In this document: positions 5,767 through 6,134 of the stretch, piece by piece
Layout of the letters: each line of letters begins with the position of its first letter
Position numbering within the stretch: the first letter of the stretch is position 1
Assembly (NCBI GenBank): GCA_937983305.1
Contig: CALKAJ010000010.1
Coordinates: 1 to 6,134, forward strand
Direction: 5' to 3'
Length of the DNA stretch: 6,134 bases
Source: an uncultured Ignavibacteriota bacterium
GTDB taxonomy: Bacteria; Bacteroidota; Ignavibacteria; Tepidaquicellales; Tepidaquicellaceae
The notes under the pieces: generated by a model
What the model was told of the DNA's origin: nothing
The model's database searches: none
What the model saw: the letters and a program-made list of their open reading frames with translations, nothing else
Position numbers and translations under genes: made by a program

Positions 5767-5842
5767 TACGACTTTAATAATCTAATAAAATCAATTAAAA
5801 TCAATTAATAAATATTTTTAATAAATTTTAATAACCGGGATT
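5767..5842 (+). other. 76-base AT-rich spacer between two secreted-protein genes
   Basis: It is almost all A and T, with a short direct repeat AAAATCAATT (twice in tandem near 5786-5805). There is no GC-rich hairpin followed by a T-run, so no intrinsic terminator is supported and read-through into the next gene is possible. Only CCGGGA just before ATG 5843 breaks the AT run, and it is not a good Shine-Dalgarno. Confidence 0.5.
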
Positions 5843-6134
5843 ATGAAAAATTTAAACTCATTAGGAATAAAACTATTTATCCTGACAGCGATAGCCGGAC
5901 TGTTTTTGGCATCGCAATTAAAAAGCCCAAGTGCAAACGAAAGAGGATTTTCAAACACATCTACAGCTTCTGTCCCCGACAGTCAGTTTATAATAGGAGC
6001 ATTTGACAATGGCAATGATACAGCATTATTTCGTCAAAGAAACGAAATGAAGATTAATACCTGGCATTTTTACACATCGCCAACTACAAGGGGATGGTTA
6101 AACCATCCATATGACCGTTACGATACAAGTTATT
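5843..6134 (+). CDS. exported protein of unknown function, C-terminus outside window
   Basis: An open frame starts at ATG 5843 and runs off the right edge: 97 complete codons plus one base. The N-terminus is a clear signal peptide: Lys2 and Lys10, a hydrophobic core LFILTAIAGLFLA (11-23), then a polar SQLKSPSANE. The mature part begins with a Ser/Thr-rich stretch (37-46), then DSQFIIGAFDNGND (46-59) and an aromatic, Trp-containing segment INTWHFYTSPTTRGW (71-85). I do not recognise the family. It has the same strand and export type as the propeller gene 76 bases upstream, so it may be a second T9SS cargo; that would need a sorting domain beyond the window. Coding quality is good, with balanced codons and no stops. 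Confidence 0.85.
   Translation, partial: MKNLNSLGIKLFILTAIAGLFLASQLKSPSANERGFSNTSTASVPDSQFIIGAFDNGNDTALFRQRNEMKINTWHFYTSPTTRGWLNHPYDRYDTSY

Overview
The window looks like chromosomal DNA of an AT-rich member of the Bacteroidota/Ignavibacteriota/Chlorobi (FCB) group. The best evidence is a secreted Asp-box propeller protein that ends in a textbook type A type IX secretion (T9SS) sorting domain (NYPNPFN ... SGIYFY ... KKMILLK), a system largely confined to that phylum group. The sorting-domain wording and the scarcity of Shine-Dalgarno sequences fit Ignavibacteria-like organisms, but genus cannot be read from the sequence.

Left two thirds (1-4024, minus strand): a tight lysine/diaminopimelate operon. 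In transcription order it contains an M20 metallo-deacylase (dapE/argE/lysK type, 4024-3008), an aspartate-semialdehyde dehydrogenase of the archaeal/fungal sequence class (asd, 3027-1984), a monofunctional lysine-sensitive-type aspartate kinase (lysC, 1993-599), and a short-form dihydrodipicolinate reductase (dapB, 584 to beyond position 1). The first three genes overlap one another and dapB follows after 14 bases. LysC and Asd make aspartate semialdehyde, DapB makes tetrahydrodipicolinate, and the M20 enzyme is the candidate N-deacylase near the end of the route. DapA and the aminotransferase and acyltransferase steps are not in the window.

Middle (4025-4404): a 380-base divergent intergenic region, unusually rich in repeats. 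It holds an AT palindrome, five tandem 9-base units, a 24-base tandem repeat that forms an in-frame minus-strand micro-ORF (MESELFKS repeated), a 7-base-arm palindrome followed by what looks like an interspersed-repeat tail, and a C-tract. This is the least explained part of the window.

Right third (4405-6134, plus strand): two exported-protein genes. The first is a six-Asp-box, YCF48/BNR-like beta-propeller with a T9SS C-terminal domain. The second, cut by the window end, starts with a signal peptide and is not recognised.

I found no tRNA, rRNA, CRISPR array, transposase or riboswitch. Nothing supports a new defence or mobile system. The real oddities are the intergenic repeats, the micro-ORF, the Asd class, and a base-composition switch inside the propeller gene.
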